Part shown: one piece after another, positions 12,970 through 25,226 of the stretch
Layout: every line of letters begins with the position of its first letter
Position numbering within the stretch: the first letter of the stretch is position 1
Source of the DNA: Calonectria ilicicola
Taxonomy: Eukaryota; Ascomycota; Sordariomycetes; Hypocreales; Nectriaceae
Assembly: GCA_020809705.1 (NCBI GenBank)
Contig: CP085830.1
Location: 1,426,001 to 1,490,000 of the forward strand
Direction: 5' to 3'
Length of the DNA: 64,000 bases
Notes under the pieces: generated by a model
Database searches by the model: none
Seen by the model: the letters and a program-made list of their open reading frames with translations, nothing else
Told to the model about the DNA's origin: nothing
Program-made: the position numbers and the translations under genes

Positions 12970-13953
12970 CCACTTCATCTACTTGATTGGCAATAACTCA
13001 GCAACTATCACATTCTGGAAGACCTCAACATCTTCCAGCGGAGCTAGCCACAAAGAAGGACATCACACAGCCAGAAACAGCCGGCAGACAAGCCCGGGAA
13101 ACAAGTCTATAAGCGAGGAATGTGGAATCAAGATGAAGCTATCGTGATCCCTAGCTAGGACCCATATCAGGATCCTTAAAAGATCCCTATTTGAACAACC
13201 AGATAGAAAAAAAAATATCAACTTCTTCAGTGACCATCATCTTATCCCTCTCATTGTCACAAAAACCATGGTACCAATTGATGAGGCCCTTGATTTTCTG
13301 AAGTCGTTGAGGCTTTCATATTTACCACACAGCACTACAAAGATTCTGCCAGCATCAATCATCCAGGAACGGCTTGGTATGAACAGGTCTGGATTAAGTA
13401 GCCAACTTCAGAAGGCGGCTGAGTTCGCTCTTCAACAGGCAAATATACTGAAGAGATGGAATATATACCCCTTTCTTTAGTCTTCCGTGGGTGAATATTT
13501 CTCAGCGTGAAGTAACTAATTCCTCGATAATGGGAAAACAGACTCATCGGTTCCAGGCAGTGATCTATGTGGGTTCGACTGCACTTTATCTTGTGCTTAG
13601 CATTACAACCTGACCCCCTTGTCACGAGAGCTTATCATGTTCTCATACATAAATCACCTCCATTCTAACGAGAAAACGACTACGGAATTTCTTCCCACTC
13701 CCTCTTACACTTCGATGCACTCTTGCAGCTTCAAGTTAAATTACTCCTTACAGTCGGTAATGAATCATCTATAAATAGTATAATCGCATACTAGTTAGTT
13801 TGCTGGCGGTGGCTGGTTCGCATCGAGCCTGTTCGTCGTGATAGTCCAAAATTGCAAGATCATATGTGCAAAAGACCTTGCCGACCCTCACGATACCTTC
13901 CCGCAGCTCTCTAATTTAATGAATCTCTCTGAATCTTAGACTGCGTCCCATAT

Positions 13954-14030
13954 TGTGCTGTAGAGAGTTGTGGTTCTAAACAAGGGGAGACGAGTGGGTG
14001 GAAAACCCGCGACTCGTTTATGAAACACGT
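13954..14030. repeat. Short segment related to the transposon end at 24454
   Basis: TGTGCTGTAGAGAG through GGGTGGAAAACCCGCGACTC and TTTATG aligns, with scattered differences, to 24454-24530 directly upstream of the Fot1/pogo-like transposase relic. Both lie in the same orientation. It is probably a solo end or deletion remnant of the same transposon family. No transposase frame follows here. Confidence 0.55.
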
Positions 14031-14282
14031 CGATTATCTTTTTAACATTTGCGAAATAAGATCAATGTCAATGCTAAGATAATGACGGCTTAAAAAAAAT
14101 ATATATTAAAACTTGAGAAGAGGAAGATTATATTAACAATATAGAATGGGATATGGGTCAAAACATCAGATATTTAATACAAAGTCATGTCACTGTATAT
14201 CGAACTTAAGACAACGAGGTAGGAATATCTTGTTTTATTTACAACGATATAAAATACTCCTGACTTTATAGCATTTCACCGT

Positions 14283-16172
14283 CTAGTTAACAAACTCCTC
14301 TAAGTAGTCGACGATCTCGTCGACTTCATCTAGGCCTGCTGCAAAACCAAGAATATGGTCTGGACGGATCACCGCAATAGCTCCAGAACCCTGGTCAACC
14401 CAATACTCGGAGTGCGCGGTGCCGTCACGGTCGAAATAGAATTTTCCAATAGCAGGCCCGTTCAAGATCGCCCATGCGCTGCCAGAAGAGCCGGCTATAA
14501 GCGTGACAAGACGAATCATGCCCTTGTGGTGCTGGGCTACCCTTGACAAATCATCTCGAAGCTCCGCAACCTTAGCGCTTATTAAGATTGGGTTCCCCGC
14601 AAATAGAAGGATACTCCAACGACCCGTCGCGCGGTCCTGCAAAAGGGCGTCGTAAAGACGCAGCAGGACATTGATCTCTGGGGCGCGAATGAGGGTATCA
14701 GGACAACAGACGCCGCACGAAAGTGTGGTATTAAGAGTGTCTCGGTTGAGGACCGACTTGGCGTAGTTAATCCCTAACCCAACGTTAAAGCCGATATTAT
14801 CGAGCCAGACCTTTTTCAAGATCTCGTCTGGGAGACCACCGAGGTTCTTATACTGGGGCGGAATGTCGCCGGAAATAAGAGCGGCTGCTTCTGTATCAAT
14901 CTGGATGAGCTTTTTGGCAGCCACATGTCTCTCCGACGCATATGTCTATAGAACTAAAGGCTTATACCACCCCTTAACAGTCCCGGCAAGCTTCCAGGCC
15001 AGGTTGGTCGCATCATGGATGCCAGTATTCATACCCTGAGCAAAGCCAGAGGAGTGGGTGTGGGCGGCGTCTCCAGCTAGGAGGACATACGTTTCCTTTT
15101 GGAAGAATTGTGCAACACTTTGGTTGATCCTTGGCAAAGGTAATGTCAGTATCCCAGCAGATTTGTCACTTGGAAGGTCCCGCAACTCGAAAGACATACT
15201 TGTAATGAGTCCACCAGTCAAGTCTTTCCACCTCCAGGCTAAATGGCTTCATACTCTCCGCTGCCTCCTTGAGCGCCTCATCTTTAGTTATGCCGTTGGG
15301 ATATTTCGCGATGAGCATCCCGGTCGAGCTTGACCCACAATACGTTTCCGTGATGCGGCGTCTCGACAGAGGCAAAGCCTAGTTCGGCGCCAGGCATGTC
15401 TGTCGCCAGTTTGCCGTCAATACGGATCCATTCGTACCTGGTTGAATCCAAATCAACGGAAATATCAGCCAGTTGTCGGACGAGCGGGGACCCGCTATCG
15501 GAACCCAAGAGATACTTGCTGCAACGAAGTTAGGTAGGTACATGAACGACGCGGCGGTGGTGCCAATTGCTGGGACAACATACCTGCGAACCTGTGTCTG
15601 ATCTTTTGATTCATTTTCAAGGGTGGCAGTAAGGTTGTAGCTATCGCCGAGCGAAGTGTCAACCACATAGCCGGTGAGCTTCCACCCATGCCATACACAC
15701 TTGCCGTGGCTCTCATAGTGAGTTCGAAACACGTCTTCTGAGTGGCACTGACGAATATTCAAGGCGTAATCATGGTAGCTTGTCTTGAGATGCTCAAACA
15801 TGACACCCCAGCCCCTGTCATTGACCCTCTTGCCGTCCTTATAGTTAACATTGGCTCGTGACACAAATCCTTCCTGCACCAAGTCCTTGGCTAGATCGAA
15901 AAGTTCAAGCAGCTCCAGAGACCTGGAATAAAGAGTAGTAGCGCGACCAAAGGTGGCTTGGACATCACGCTCTCGTTTTTCTTCTAGCGATTAGTCTACT
16001 GGAACATAGTCCCCAGGAAAGTCGCATTATTTCCGAGGGGACCTGCAGAGCAAAAGGCGGACATACCAATCACGAGTGAATCGACGCCTTGCTGAGCAAG
16101 GCCGATGGCAGTTATAAGACCCACTGGCCCTGCCCCAACGACTAGAACATCGGTAGTCTTGGGAGGCGACAT
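14283..16172 (-). pseudogene. Phenol 2-monooxygenase-like FAD hydroxylase, disrupted
   Basis: Flavoprotein hydroxylases of this family hydroxylate phenolic rings using FAD and NADPH. The start MSPPKTTDVLVVGAGPVGL (16172) contains the GxGxxG dinucleotide-binding motif. RATTLYSRSLELL and the second FAD motif GDAAHTHSSGFAQG (about 15075) are intact, and the C-terminal 214 codons resemble the thioredoxin-like phenol-hydroxylase C domain. Introns fit at 16066-15984, 15583-15519 and 15199-15130. Two lesions are visible. Near 15325 the frame shifts and about ten residues expected after NVLWVKLD are missing. An in-frame TAG at 14948-14946 splits PLVL from TYASERH, and the reading frame resumes unchanged after it. 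A normal protein would be about 600 residues. It is probably non-functional unless the lesions are sequencing errors. Confidence 0.8.
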
Positions 16173-16674
16173 GTTTCAACAAGTTCAAGAAGATACTGTG
16201 TCAATAGAAAGACGAAACAAGGTCTAAAAAATATAACGCAGATGGTATACAGCCAAGGTCATGCTTCAGTCAAGACGAGGTGCCTTCTGGGATCTCTTTA
16301 TATCATTTCTCTTCATGTCTTGATGGAGTTGATGAAGAAACATGACCAATACCAGTGACCTTGTGGATCCATTATCGAATGGCCCACCGACACCGTTATA
16401 TCCCACGGCCCCATTTCCGAACTGGGCAATTCATCGACGCGCGCGTGGCGGCTGAGGAGGACACGAGCCCAAGTGCCGAACCAGCCGCGGATAACCCTCA
16501 TCCGCCGCTAATGATAACTAGCCTCCTCCTCCGACGCTGTTAGGACGTGCCGCATCTGTGATTCCCGACGTCTGACCTCAGTACGTTGAGCCGACGAGCG
16601 ACAGGGTTGCCCTCAAGTCCACCCTGATCTTGCACTTTTGCAATCTCTTCACGTCTCCTGAGACCTCACCGGCA
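16173..16674. other. Divergent promoter region
   Basis: About 500 bases lie between the divergently transcribed FAD monooxygenase (-) and regulator 2 (+). There is no gene. Several CGG/CCG triplets occur (for example at about 16490-16510), but no clear paired site was defined. The head-to-head arrangement would suit shared regulation. Confidence 0.5.
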
Positions 16675-18770
16675 ATGTCCGCCCGCCAAGGACAGACGCT
16701 GAGTGCCGCGAATAACCCGGCGGCGCTGGATCGCGTCTACTCAGCCTGCGTCCCGTGTCGGCGCCGAAAGCGCAAGGTTTGCCGCAACCGGTTCTATGAA
16801 TTCTGCCCAAGTGACTAACAATAAGTTGCCGTTGGCCCTCGTAGTGTGACGGCGAGAACCCTTGCTGTTCTCCATGCAGAATGCGTGGAACTTCATGCTA
16901 TTGGGTAACACGTCAGAAACCGTTTAGGTAGGTCGACAAATCTTGTCACCGCAATGAGGTCTCTGCGGCTCACACTTCCAATTTATTACAGCAACAAGCA
17001 TCGCGACGAATCATATGTCAAGTCACTCGAGGCTCAGGTCCGGTACTTGTCGGCCTTGCTCAAGGAATCGGCCAAAGTTCCGCAGCAGAACTACATCTTT
17101 GGTGGCAGCATCCTGACTCCGGCATGTTCCGGCACCTTCACGACCCGTATTCCTAGTGCCGCAAGATCCGACCGCGCATTAAAGGACTTTGCGTCTCTTA
17201 ACTGGAGGTGGGTGGATATGTCAGGGGGAGAAGAAGTGCTATTTTCAGGGCCAGGTAAATTCACCATTCCATTGGCTTCATCTCTCAAGAGATTTGCGAC
17301 GACTTCGAGGGAGCCTGAGCCCCATACCATGTCGGCCGACAAGTTTCAGGTCCTCATTGACAGATTCAGTCGGCAGTTAGAATTGAAAGACCGGCTGAAG
17401 GAGTTCTTCTTGGGCATCATCAATGAGTATTATCAATTCGTTGACCCAGCTTGGCTGAAATTTCACCACGACTTCCCACGGAATGACCTGGCCTTGCAGC
17501 TTCTTCTCTACAGCACAATATTCGCTGTGTCAGCCCATTGCTTGCATGTATCGCCTGACCTGGAGGGGGCCTTGTTTGGTTATGCTGAAAACCTGGTCAT
17601 GGCTTGCTTCAGAACAGCAGTGTGTTTACCCGTTATCAAGGCGATCTCCATTCTCGCTTGGTTCAAGCAGACATTGTTACATCGTTCAGATGGTTTCGCG
17701 TATCAGTGTATGCTTATATACAACGAACTTCGTTATTGTAAGGGGGATGTTGCTAACGTTACCAGATATGGCATTCGGTCTCTCTGCGCGTCTTTGGCTG
17801 GACACTCCGCCTAGCCCTTTCTTGTTGACGGGAAGCGAATCGAACTTGGATTATCCTGACCGCGTCAAGGCGCTTCGATCACTGTTTCTTGTAGAGAGGT
17901 ATAAATGAACTCTGATTAGTCACTGTCACACCAAGCCCCCTTCACCATGATCTCATATCGCTAACATAGGTCTTCCTCCCAAAATCAGAACATCAACCCC
18001 GAGCCTTGGACTCCGACCTTCCACTCTATATGATGTGAATCAGGTACCGCTCTCTGCATCAATTATTCCAGACTGCAGTGACTCTTCTGCAGTCCATTTC
18101 GAGTACCACTGCCAATTGCTCCAGTTGCATCACTTATACGTCGAAACGTGGTTAGTTATTTGACCCCGGCGTTGAAAACCTCAGCGAATTACTAAGGCTC
18201 TTCAGCTATATGCCTTTTTTTGAGAGCCTTCCGGCGGCTGACCAAGAGGCGCAACTGAATCAGGCTTCAACAGCTCTGGAAACGTTTCGGCAACACATCA
18301 AGGAACATATACATATCCGTGACGGCAGTCGGCCCACTACGGCCCAAGCAGTTGTATGGATCTCGTACCACGGGGCTGTCATTAACTTATATCGGCCATT
18401 CCTTGATCTGCCTTGGGCATACAAGCCAAGTAACGCTAGGACGCCACTTCTAGCAGTGACTACTGCCGCCGACGCAATCGCCGAGTTGCTAGATCTTTTG
18501 GGTACAGGTAGGAACGTTGAGACTTTGCCGCCATTCATCATCTACCATGTTCTCCGCGCCGCATTTGTGCAGTGCCTAAACATGACAGCTTCCAGTGAAC
18601 AGCTACGAGAGGGCGCATTTAAACACCTGCGCGTTTGTGTTCGAGTTTTACGTGCCATTAGAAAAGTATGGGAAGTGCCTACTGATTCTTGCCTGAAATT
18701 CCTGCTTTTTCTCAGTCGAAAGTGGGAGTTGCCGCTTGATCAAATTAACAGTGTATTATTTGATTTATAG
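16675..18770 (+). CDS. Zn(II)2Cys6 transcription factor (regulator 2)
   Basis: The start MSARQGQTLSAANN leads to a binuclear cluster split by an intron. CVPCRRRKRK is followed by intron 16778-16844 and then CDGENPCCSPCRMRGTSC. A second intron ends near 16993 (TTACAG), followed by NKHRDESYVKSLEAQVRYL, a probable coiled-coil linker. The fungal-specific regulatory domain follows, with an intron at 17708-17765 that joins FAYQ to MAFGLSARLWLDTPP. A further intron probably runs from 17899. Downstream of it the family-like reading LGLRPSTLYDVNQVP is in a different frame from the obvious splice, so either the splice is unusual or there is a small frameshift at about 17970-18000. The last exon (about 18206-18770) is clean. 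It faces the broken hydroxylase head to head and may have regulated it. Confidence 0.7.
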
Positions 18771-18847
18771 AAAACAAGGGGTTGCGCCTCTATTATGGCG
18801 CTACCACCGTCCCAATGTGTATCCTGAAGCAGTTCTATTTGACATGT

Positions 18848-21397
18848 CTAGAAAAGTAACAGGTTACTCTCTTGGTAGGGATACACAAGTTCACGCAATT
18901 CCTGGAAGGTGTGAATAGCGTCTAGCGGTTCCTTCTCGCAAAGAAGGCCTGTAGACTCAATCCCTAAAGGAGAGGAGCCAGAGGCTAGAGGTTCAAGGTC
19001 TGAATCCTGCCAGTTTCCAATTCTGCAGCCGCTGGCTGTTGGTGATAGTGGTATAAGCTGCTCCTCAGGCTCCCATGTATACAGCATGCTGCTCAGTTTA
19101 TTGGGGGATGACCAATCGGCAGCTGCGTCGCCGGAAACAGACGCAGTTAGTTGCATTGCCGAGGTCTCAAGGCTGGGTGAACTCGGCCTCTCATGTGCAC
19201 CATCAGTTGCCGGTGAACGATAGTCAATGCACGTACTGTTTGCCACTCGGCCGCTGCCAGACCGCGGCTTGTCCAATCCCAGCCTCCAGGTGAAACGCCC
19301 TAAATTGCGGAATATATCAAGTTTTTTCCAGAGGCGATATGATATCGCAGACTCGACAGCGAGCTTGTTCACCACGTCCATGGCCAAACTGATCGCCTGA
19401 CCACACACATGATTCTGGCGAGAATCGTGAGTCATAACAACAGCGAGTAACGAAGCTAGTGCTGACTCAAGAAAGAAGTTGTACGTCTGCTGTTGGATTT
19501 GGTACAAGTCAGATGTCTGTACCAGCCGTGCCAACACACGAATGGTATCTTGGGCGACCTCAACGAGCGTATTGACATTCGAAGGGTTGATCAGGCGTTT
19601 CTGTGTGCGTGGTATGACATTGCGATGCACAACGTTGCGATGAATGACAATGCACATCTGATTTGCACGCAAATATATCATCAAGCGCAGCCGCCATTGG
19701 CCTCGGACATGCTCCACAGGGTTAAACGTCTCCTCGATGCCGCGGAACTGCATCTCGTGGGGTAGGCTTTTACGCCATTGTAGCACACGGAAGTCGAGCC
19801 TATCGCGAACATCATCTGCAGCAGCACCTAATTGCTCCACGTTCCGCTGTGCTGAGCGCCACACCTCCGATGCAATGCGCGTGTAGGCAATCATGCTCCT
19901 AACATATATGGATGAGAAGCTGTTGTCGTCCTAGTGTGCAGTATTAGATTCATCACCATGATCCTGGAAAGGGTTTAGTGATAGGCATACCGGTTCTGGA
20001 AGATCATTGTCGATGTCTGCGTCTTGAAGGACAAAGGGCAGGCCTGATCCGAAGCTGAAACGTCTGTCAGTGTTATAGACGGACCAGAATAATCTGACGG
20101 CCTGACGAAGCTCTCTAGGTGTGGTATGTCGTTTCCTCATCACCTCAGTTCGATGAAAACCCAACTCTAATAGCATGCGCGCGGCTTCTCCCGTCGTTCG
20201 CCAAGCCAAAACTTCATGATCGGAGTGGAAGTAGAAGAATGCCTGAGGAAGTCCTCATCAACAAATATAATACAGAGGTTGCTACAGCTCATGAGTACTT
20301 ACCACCAAGACAAGGAGTACAATATCCTGGATGTTGGGGTTCTCGCCCACAGTTCTATATCTCACGGCCAACATGATCTCCTCTATCCAACTTGATCCAA
20401 TGTCGCTGTGCCCTCCGCCTTGAAGAACTTTGACTATCGCAACGATTGCCCCCAGCTGTTCCTCACAGCGGTTCCCCATTATTGCCTGGACGCTTGAATT
20501 GGGTTCATTGGAGCTTGTACTTGAACTCGAACTCCTTTGCCCGTACATGACGCTTATGTAGTCTCTCAACAGTGCTGTGTCAAGAATCGGATACGACATG
20601 CCAACTTCTTGCTCATAAATGTCCACCATGTTCAACAAGGCTTCACAACCTAACTCGGCCAGACCTTCAGCCGCTGTCTTCGGAGCTTCCGTGAAGATGT
20701 TCCTAGACTGGTTGGTGCATGGTGATTCGTTACCGTCGCCTATAGCGCTCGGTTTTCTAGAGCCATTACCGAATGGCTCGATAAGATGGCTGCTGTGCGG
20801 CAGCTTCAAGGGGCCGGGGTTCACACTTGGTGCATTAGACATGCTGGCCGTAGGCTGACAGGATGGGCCCTCTATTGTATCGGTGTTGGCTGAAAATGGT
20901 CCGGCATCATTATTATCTAGGAGTGTGTGGAGACCACCACCATCGCATTCCTGGGCAATGGTAACCGTCAATGGTTCCATTTCGCGGTCGTGGCCTAGTG
21001 CGGATTGATCAATATCACCTAGGTCATCTCTAATAAACAGAATGAATAATTTGTCAGCATCCAAGATCGTGGCAAAGGAGGCAGGTGGGTTACAAGGACT
21101 GAAATCACCTTGTCACTTACTCTCGGGATGTTAAGGAGATGCGGCGATGAGTGATGTGAGGGAGAGGCCGACGGCTGTATATGCACTCGATGCCTTTACT
21201 TTTGCAATACAGGCAAGTGATTTCACCTGAGCATTTGACCTTGCGGCGCTTGCAGGCTTCGCTGTGAGGAATGAGAAAGTGCATTCTGCGAACACGGAAT
21301 GGAAGCTGACTGACCATGCAACAGAGGTGTAAGGATCTCGTCGTTTTCGCCGTGACAAGGGAGCAAGAGTGCCAGACATTTGAGAAGATTCCGCCAT
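18848..21397 (-). CDS. Zn(II)2Cys6 transcription factor (regulator 3)
   Basis: Five exons give a 761-residue regulator: 21397-21315, 21261-21121, 21029-20303, 20242-19991 and 19930-18848. The junctions are all GT-AG and the exon sum is a multiple of three. The finger is split by intron 1 and reads CEACKRRKVKC then CLYCKSKGIEC. The fungal-specific domain includes AWRTTGEAARMLLELGFHR and RLFWSVYNTDRRFSFGSGLP, a well-preserved signature of that domain. A longer frame opens upstream to 21763, but MAESSQMSG at 21397 gives a normal short leader before the finger. It ends 77 bp from the end of regulator 2, with which it is convergent. It is divergent from the dienelactone-hydrolase gene, so that gene is a plausible target. 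Confidence 0.88.
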
Positions 21398-21915
21398 GAT
21401 TCCGATTAGGCTCAAGTCGATATCAATGGTGCAGTATTTAATGGTGTCGGCCTTGTTTTCTATGATGGTTTCAATGGCTTTCCTCCACCTCTCCCCAGTG
21501 TTGTGGGTCAGGCATAATCTAGTCGGGCTTCGGGAAATAATTGTGGTTAATAATCCAGCTACATGCTTTAGGTAAAACCTGTAGGCTAGAGTACCCTGTA
21601 GCTTTAGAAAATAATTAATCAACACACTGCTACTCATCATCTCCACTAACCCTTTAAGCACGTTTAGTGCGACACCAGGCGTCGGGATATACCCGCCGTG
21701 TGGGGCATCTGGAGAAAGAAATGGGATAATCCCGCGACAACTGACCGACCTCAACAGGTTCAACAGTCGAGGTTTAAGACGTGTTATCTTGGCTATTTAA
21801 TCATATCCCTTCAGGAAGAACATCTTCTCGGATTATCTTTCCCATAACAACAGGCGAACGCTCCTACATCACGCTCCGATTAGCCCAATCTTCTACTGTC
21901 CTTCAACTGGTCAAA
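21398..21915. other. Divergent promoter, regulator 3 / dienelactone hydrolase
   Basis: About 520 bases lie between two divergent genes. An open frame on the minus strand extends regulator 3 upstream but has no family resemblance. No distinct element was identified. Confidence 0.45.
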
Positions 21916-22884
21916 ATGGCTTCAAACCCACCTGGCATTTGCTGTTTCACAGGTTTCAAACACGAAGGAAATCCCGCCGGGAATACCCAAGTCATCAATG
22001 GCAGTAAGTGATGCTCTGAAATCGCACACGGGTTTAGCAACGTTTATAGACGAAGGTTGCGCTGCTTGCTAACTTGGCCGGAAAAAAGTCAACACATATG
22101 TCGCGACGCCCAAAGGTAACCAGAAGCCAACAAAGGCGGTCTTATTGATCAGCGACGTTTTTGGCGTAGTCCAGAATAGCAAGCTCCTAGCCGATGATTT
22201 CGCGTCTAGCGGTTACTATTGCTTCCTTCCCGATCTGTTCGAGGGAGAATTTCTCCCCCTTGATGTGTTCGAGAAGGGTAATTTCGACATTCCTGCCTGG
22301 GCAAGTCGACATGGCCCAGAGCAGATCGATCCAATTCTTAACGTAATTATCGAACATATACGGAAGGTTATTGGAGTAGACAAGGTTGCTGGTGCTGGGT
22401 ACTGTTTCGGCGGCAAGGTGAGAAACATCTCAGCACTTGCCTGGCTAACAAGCCAACCCTAGGATTCTTGCTGACCCTTGGGATTGCGTGAAGTACGTTG
22501 CCCGTTTCCTCCAGGACGGAAAGCTAGATGTCGGCTACACAGCCCACCCTTCTTATATGTCCTTTGACGAGCTTCAGAGCATAAAGAAGCCCTTGTCTAT
22601 AACAGCAGCAGGTAAGTTTGAAAACATGTCCTCTCAATTTTGATTACAAGTTATCAACTGAAAACTTAACACTGATACAAGAAATTGATACTATTTTTAC
22701 CCAAGACCTAAGGCACAAGTCGGAGGAGATTCTTTCAACCATCGGGCTGCCCTACCAGATCAACCTATATAGTGGTGTTGCTCATGGTTTCGCAGTACGT
22801 GGAGATCTCACTATTCCTCACAATAAGTTTTGCAAAGAGCAGGCATTTATTCAAGCATTGGAGTGGTTTGGGCGCCATATTTAA
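21916..22884 (+). CDS. Dienelactone hydrolase family protein
   Basis: An alpha/beta hydrolase of 245 residues. Exons are 21916-22003, 22089-22417, 22494-22611 and 22682-22884, all GT-AG, and they sum to a whole number of codons. The nucleophile motif is GYCFGGK (Cys) and the catalytic His is in GVAHGFAVRGD. An acid is probably supplied by AAEIDTIF. These fit the Cys-Asp-His triad of dienelactone hydrolases. Bacterial members open lactone rings in chlorocatechol breakdown; most fungal relatives (Aim2-like, about 250 residues) have no firm substrate. Neighbouring aromatic oxygenases make a ring-cleavage or ester-hydrolysis role plausible. Intron 2 ends at GTGAAG just before YVARFL, which restores the family's GGK-YVxRFL spacing. 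An earlier AG would give a stop. Confidence 0.88.
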
Positions 22885-23824
22885 AATCAGTTGCCGTACC
22901 AGCTTCTGAGCGGTATCTCTCAGTGATTGTCCTAGATTTGCTCACCGGAGATAGTCGCACAAATGCCGCACAGGCAGGAATAAGTCAGATATAGGTAGAA
23001 TAAGCACAAAATACTCTATCTTCATAAATATTTGGGCGTTAGATTCTTTTGCAGCTTTTGGGGTGATATTGAGCCATTATGTGCGCAGCTATCCCCTGTA
23101 GAGGTTGGGATGACATTACGGGACTTATGGCACTCAAGGGAATAATTTGACGACAGTGATTTCTGTCCATTAGAAGCATGGCAATATATTCCTGCAATTT
23201 CGGAGGCGTCCAGCCCATAATTTCAACATCGGACTTTATGCGGGAAAATGATTCAGCGAATTCAATGCATTGATCCTCCTGTCTTTGAACAACTACGCAC
23301 ACAGCCCACAGGGCCACATTCATACTTCTAGTCGCGTGTATATATCGTCTATGAGCATGGCCTGCTTCAGGCATTAAAAGCGGAAATCTATCGAGACGAA
23401 AGCATATACTACACAAATGTAGGCCAACATTGCTCTGCACAAAAGTGTAGTACGCATTACCTTTGCCGCAGTCAGTAATGCGACGGCATAACTTGTTACC
23501 ATAGATCTTATGCGACATTCTGCGGCAATCTCGGCACATCGCTCAAACAAGCTGAGTTCAGGAAGCACTGTCGATTATTATGCCGTCCCTCAGGTAGCAC
23601 AATTAGCAGAGGAAAAGGATATCGTCGCACTAAACGTGCTTTAATGGTTAAGTGAATATGATGAGCAGCAGTGTGTTGATTGATGGTTGTCTAAGGGTAT
23701 TGTAGCCTATACATTTTACCTAAATCATGCAGCTGGATTACTTTGTACAGTTGTCTCGTGATGCTTGTTTAGATTATGCCTAACCTGCAATAGATCCTTT
23801 AACCACAATGAACGGCAGGATGCA
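22885..23824 (-). other. Interval with a possible gene fragment
   Basis: Two overlapping minus-strand frames (23539-23039 and 23568-23374) read LPELSLFERCAEIAAECR and then FRLDRFPLLMPEAGHAHRR. The style is that of the C-terminal end of a fungal-specific transcription factor, but no DNA-binding domain or start could be found, and joining the frames would need an intron of only about 32 bases. It is best treated as a truncated relic. The rest of the interval is non-coding. Confidence 0.3.
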
Positions 23825-24451
23825 CTAAGCTTGCGCATTGATTCCCTGAATCGCAGCGGCCCATTCCAGGTTCCCTGGCTGGACGTTTTTCGGCCCCCCA
23901 CTCCGTTCGGTGCGTGTTATGACCATGGTTGGGGTGATAATGCCCATCATAAACCCAGTCTCGTCAAAGTTATAAATATCATCATCATCGATGCCATGCT
24001 TGCCTCTCATATTCATCACAAGCTCCAACCAGGCCTGAATATTATTGGGAGCCTCGCAGAGGACTCTTTGGTAGTTGCAGACGTGATTCATGCGCGTTTT
24101 CAGTTCTGGTTGTCGCTTGACAAAGTTTCTAGCCCATAGCTTGCGGACAGTGTCTCCGACACGCTCGAAGAGAAGCAGGTTAGCCATGTCTTTCACATCA
24201 GCCAGTTTGGAAGAAAATCCTGGCGAATCTAGATTAAAAGTATGCCCAACAAGGGCATTTTCTTCCGGCTTTGTGGTTTTGCGAGAGTTAGGCAAGACAT
24301 TGCATCGTGATGGTCGCCCTCTGATTCTGTCACGTAATGTAGATTCAGGCGCAATGTGGATCCTTACAGCTTCAGCGACAGATTCGTCATCATTCTGCTC
24401 GATAGCTTGGACTGCTAAGATTAACTTCCTTTCCTTTATATCGGATCGCAC
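23770..24451 (-). pseudogene. Fot1/pogo-like DDE transposase relic
   Basis: The 208-codon frame from 24451 reads as the first half of a pogo/Fot1-type transposase. It has an N-terminal helix-turn-helix part (AVQAIEQNDDES, STLRDRIRGRPSRCN), a CENP-B-like DNA-binding part ending FVKRQPELKTR, and the start of the DDE domain with DDDIYNFDETGFMMG, which carries the first catalytic aspartate. It breaks after QGINAQA at an in-frame TAG where the family has tryptophan, and the sequence then continues CILPFIVVKG for a few residues before homology ends. The remaining half, including the other catalytic acids, is missing. It cannot be active. Confidence 0.85.
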
Positions 24452-24453
24452 CT

Positions 24454-24530
24454 TGTGCAGTAGAGAAGTGTGGTGTCAGAGGGGTGAGACGCATCGGGTG
24501 GAAAATCCACGACTCGCTTATAGAGCAGGT
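24454..24530. repeat. Upstream end of the transposase relic
   Basis: This lies immediately upstream of the transposase frame. It contains GGGTGGAAAATCCACGACTC, which is shared with 13983-14015 apart from a few substitutions. It is a probable subterminal or terminal transposon sequence. No matching inverted end was found on the other side, consistent with a 3' truncation. Confidence 0.5.
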
Positions 24531-24539
24531 TACCCCCCC

Positions 24540-25226
24540 CCCAAAGAAAAAAAACTGTTACTATAATTCTACAAGAAGCAAGATAGGGCTAGTGCGGAAA
24601 ATCTCGATCGGGATAAAACGGTTCTCAAGCCCCGGAATAAGCTAGTGTTTAGGACCCAAAAAACCAGCTGTGAGCTCAACAAGGGATTCCTTAGGAGCAC
24701 TAAGGACACAAAGGCGGTGGATACATCTAATATTTCCACAACGTTGGACTTTATTATTTGCCTATAAAATGGTACAATCCACTTGAAATCATATGTATGG
24801 GACAACTTTTGATGCCTTCATGACAAACGATATAGTTAATTCCATTGGAATTGATATAACATTGAGATGGCTTCCCAGCCATCATCTATGCATTCCAACG
24901 CATCGTGTAATGCCCAAAAAGTCTAAGCGCATTCATATTACAATCAATGTGGGGATGACAATGTTACAACCGGGAGCCTCGGAATTAGATTTCCGTTGCA
25001 AGGCCATTGAGTGAGGCGGGTATTTGCCGCCGCTCCTCACACGCACTCCACTGAGGGACAAAGCTAGATGGGAGCAGGCGATGGAGCCGTTAACTACCCT
25101 TTGGCGGAATGAGTGCGCGCATGCAAAGTATAAAGTAATGAGTTGAACTTCATCAACACGGGAAAAGTCAAAGCAATCACATCTAACCTAGAAAATCAAC
25201 TGATACAGAACGTCCGTTAACTCAGC
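24540..25226. other. Intergenic, upstream of the flavin monooxygenase
   Basis: Small open frames only. A short + strand reading at about 24570-24770 (AENLDRDKTVLKPRNK) has the charged look of a transposon C-terminus, but this is too weak to call. The last 150 bases are a probable promoter for the monooxygenase. Confidence 0.4.

Larger units (their letters stand above)
12312..14282. other. Intergenic region between regulator 1 and the FAD monooxygenase
   Basis: About 2 kb without a convincing gene. Open frames of 129 and 70 codons (12758-13147 and 13268-13480, +) have no recognisable domain. The region holds a perfect inverted repeat at 12949-12969 and an approximately 77-bp segment at 13954-14030 that is related to the upstream end of the transposase relic at 24454-24530. 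Local AT-rich patches occur at about 14090-14140. Confidence 0.5.

Noticed and set aside
12758..13147. 129-codon + strand open frame
   Set aside because: No domain, odd composition and no splice or family signal; it lies in a promoter region.
21398..21763. Upstream extension of regulator 3
   Set aside because: Adds 122 residues without family resemblance before the finger; the start at 21397 is the natural one.
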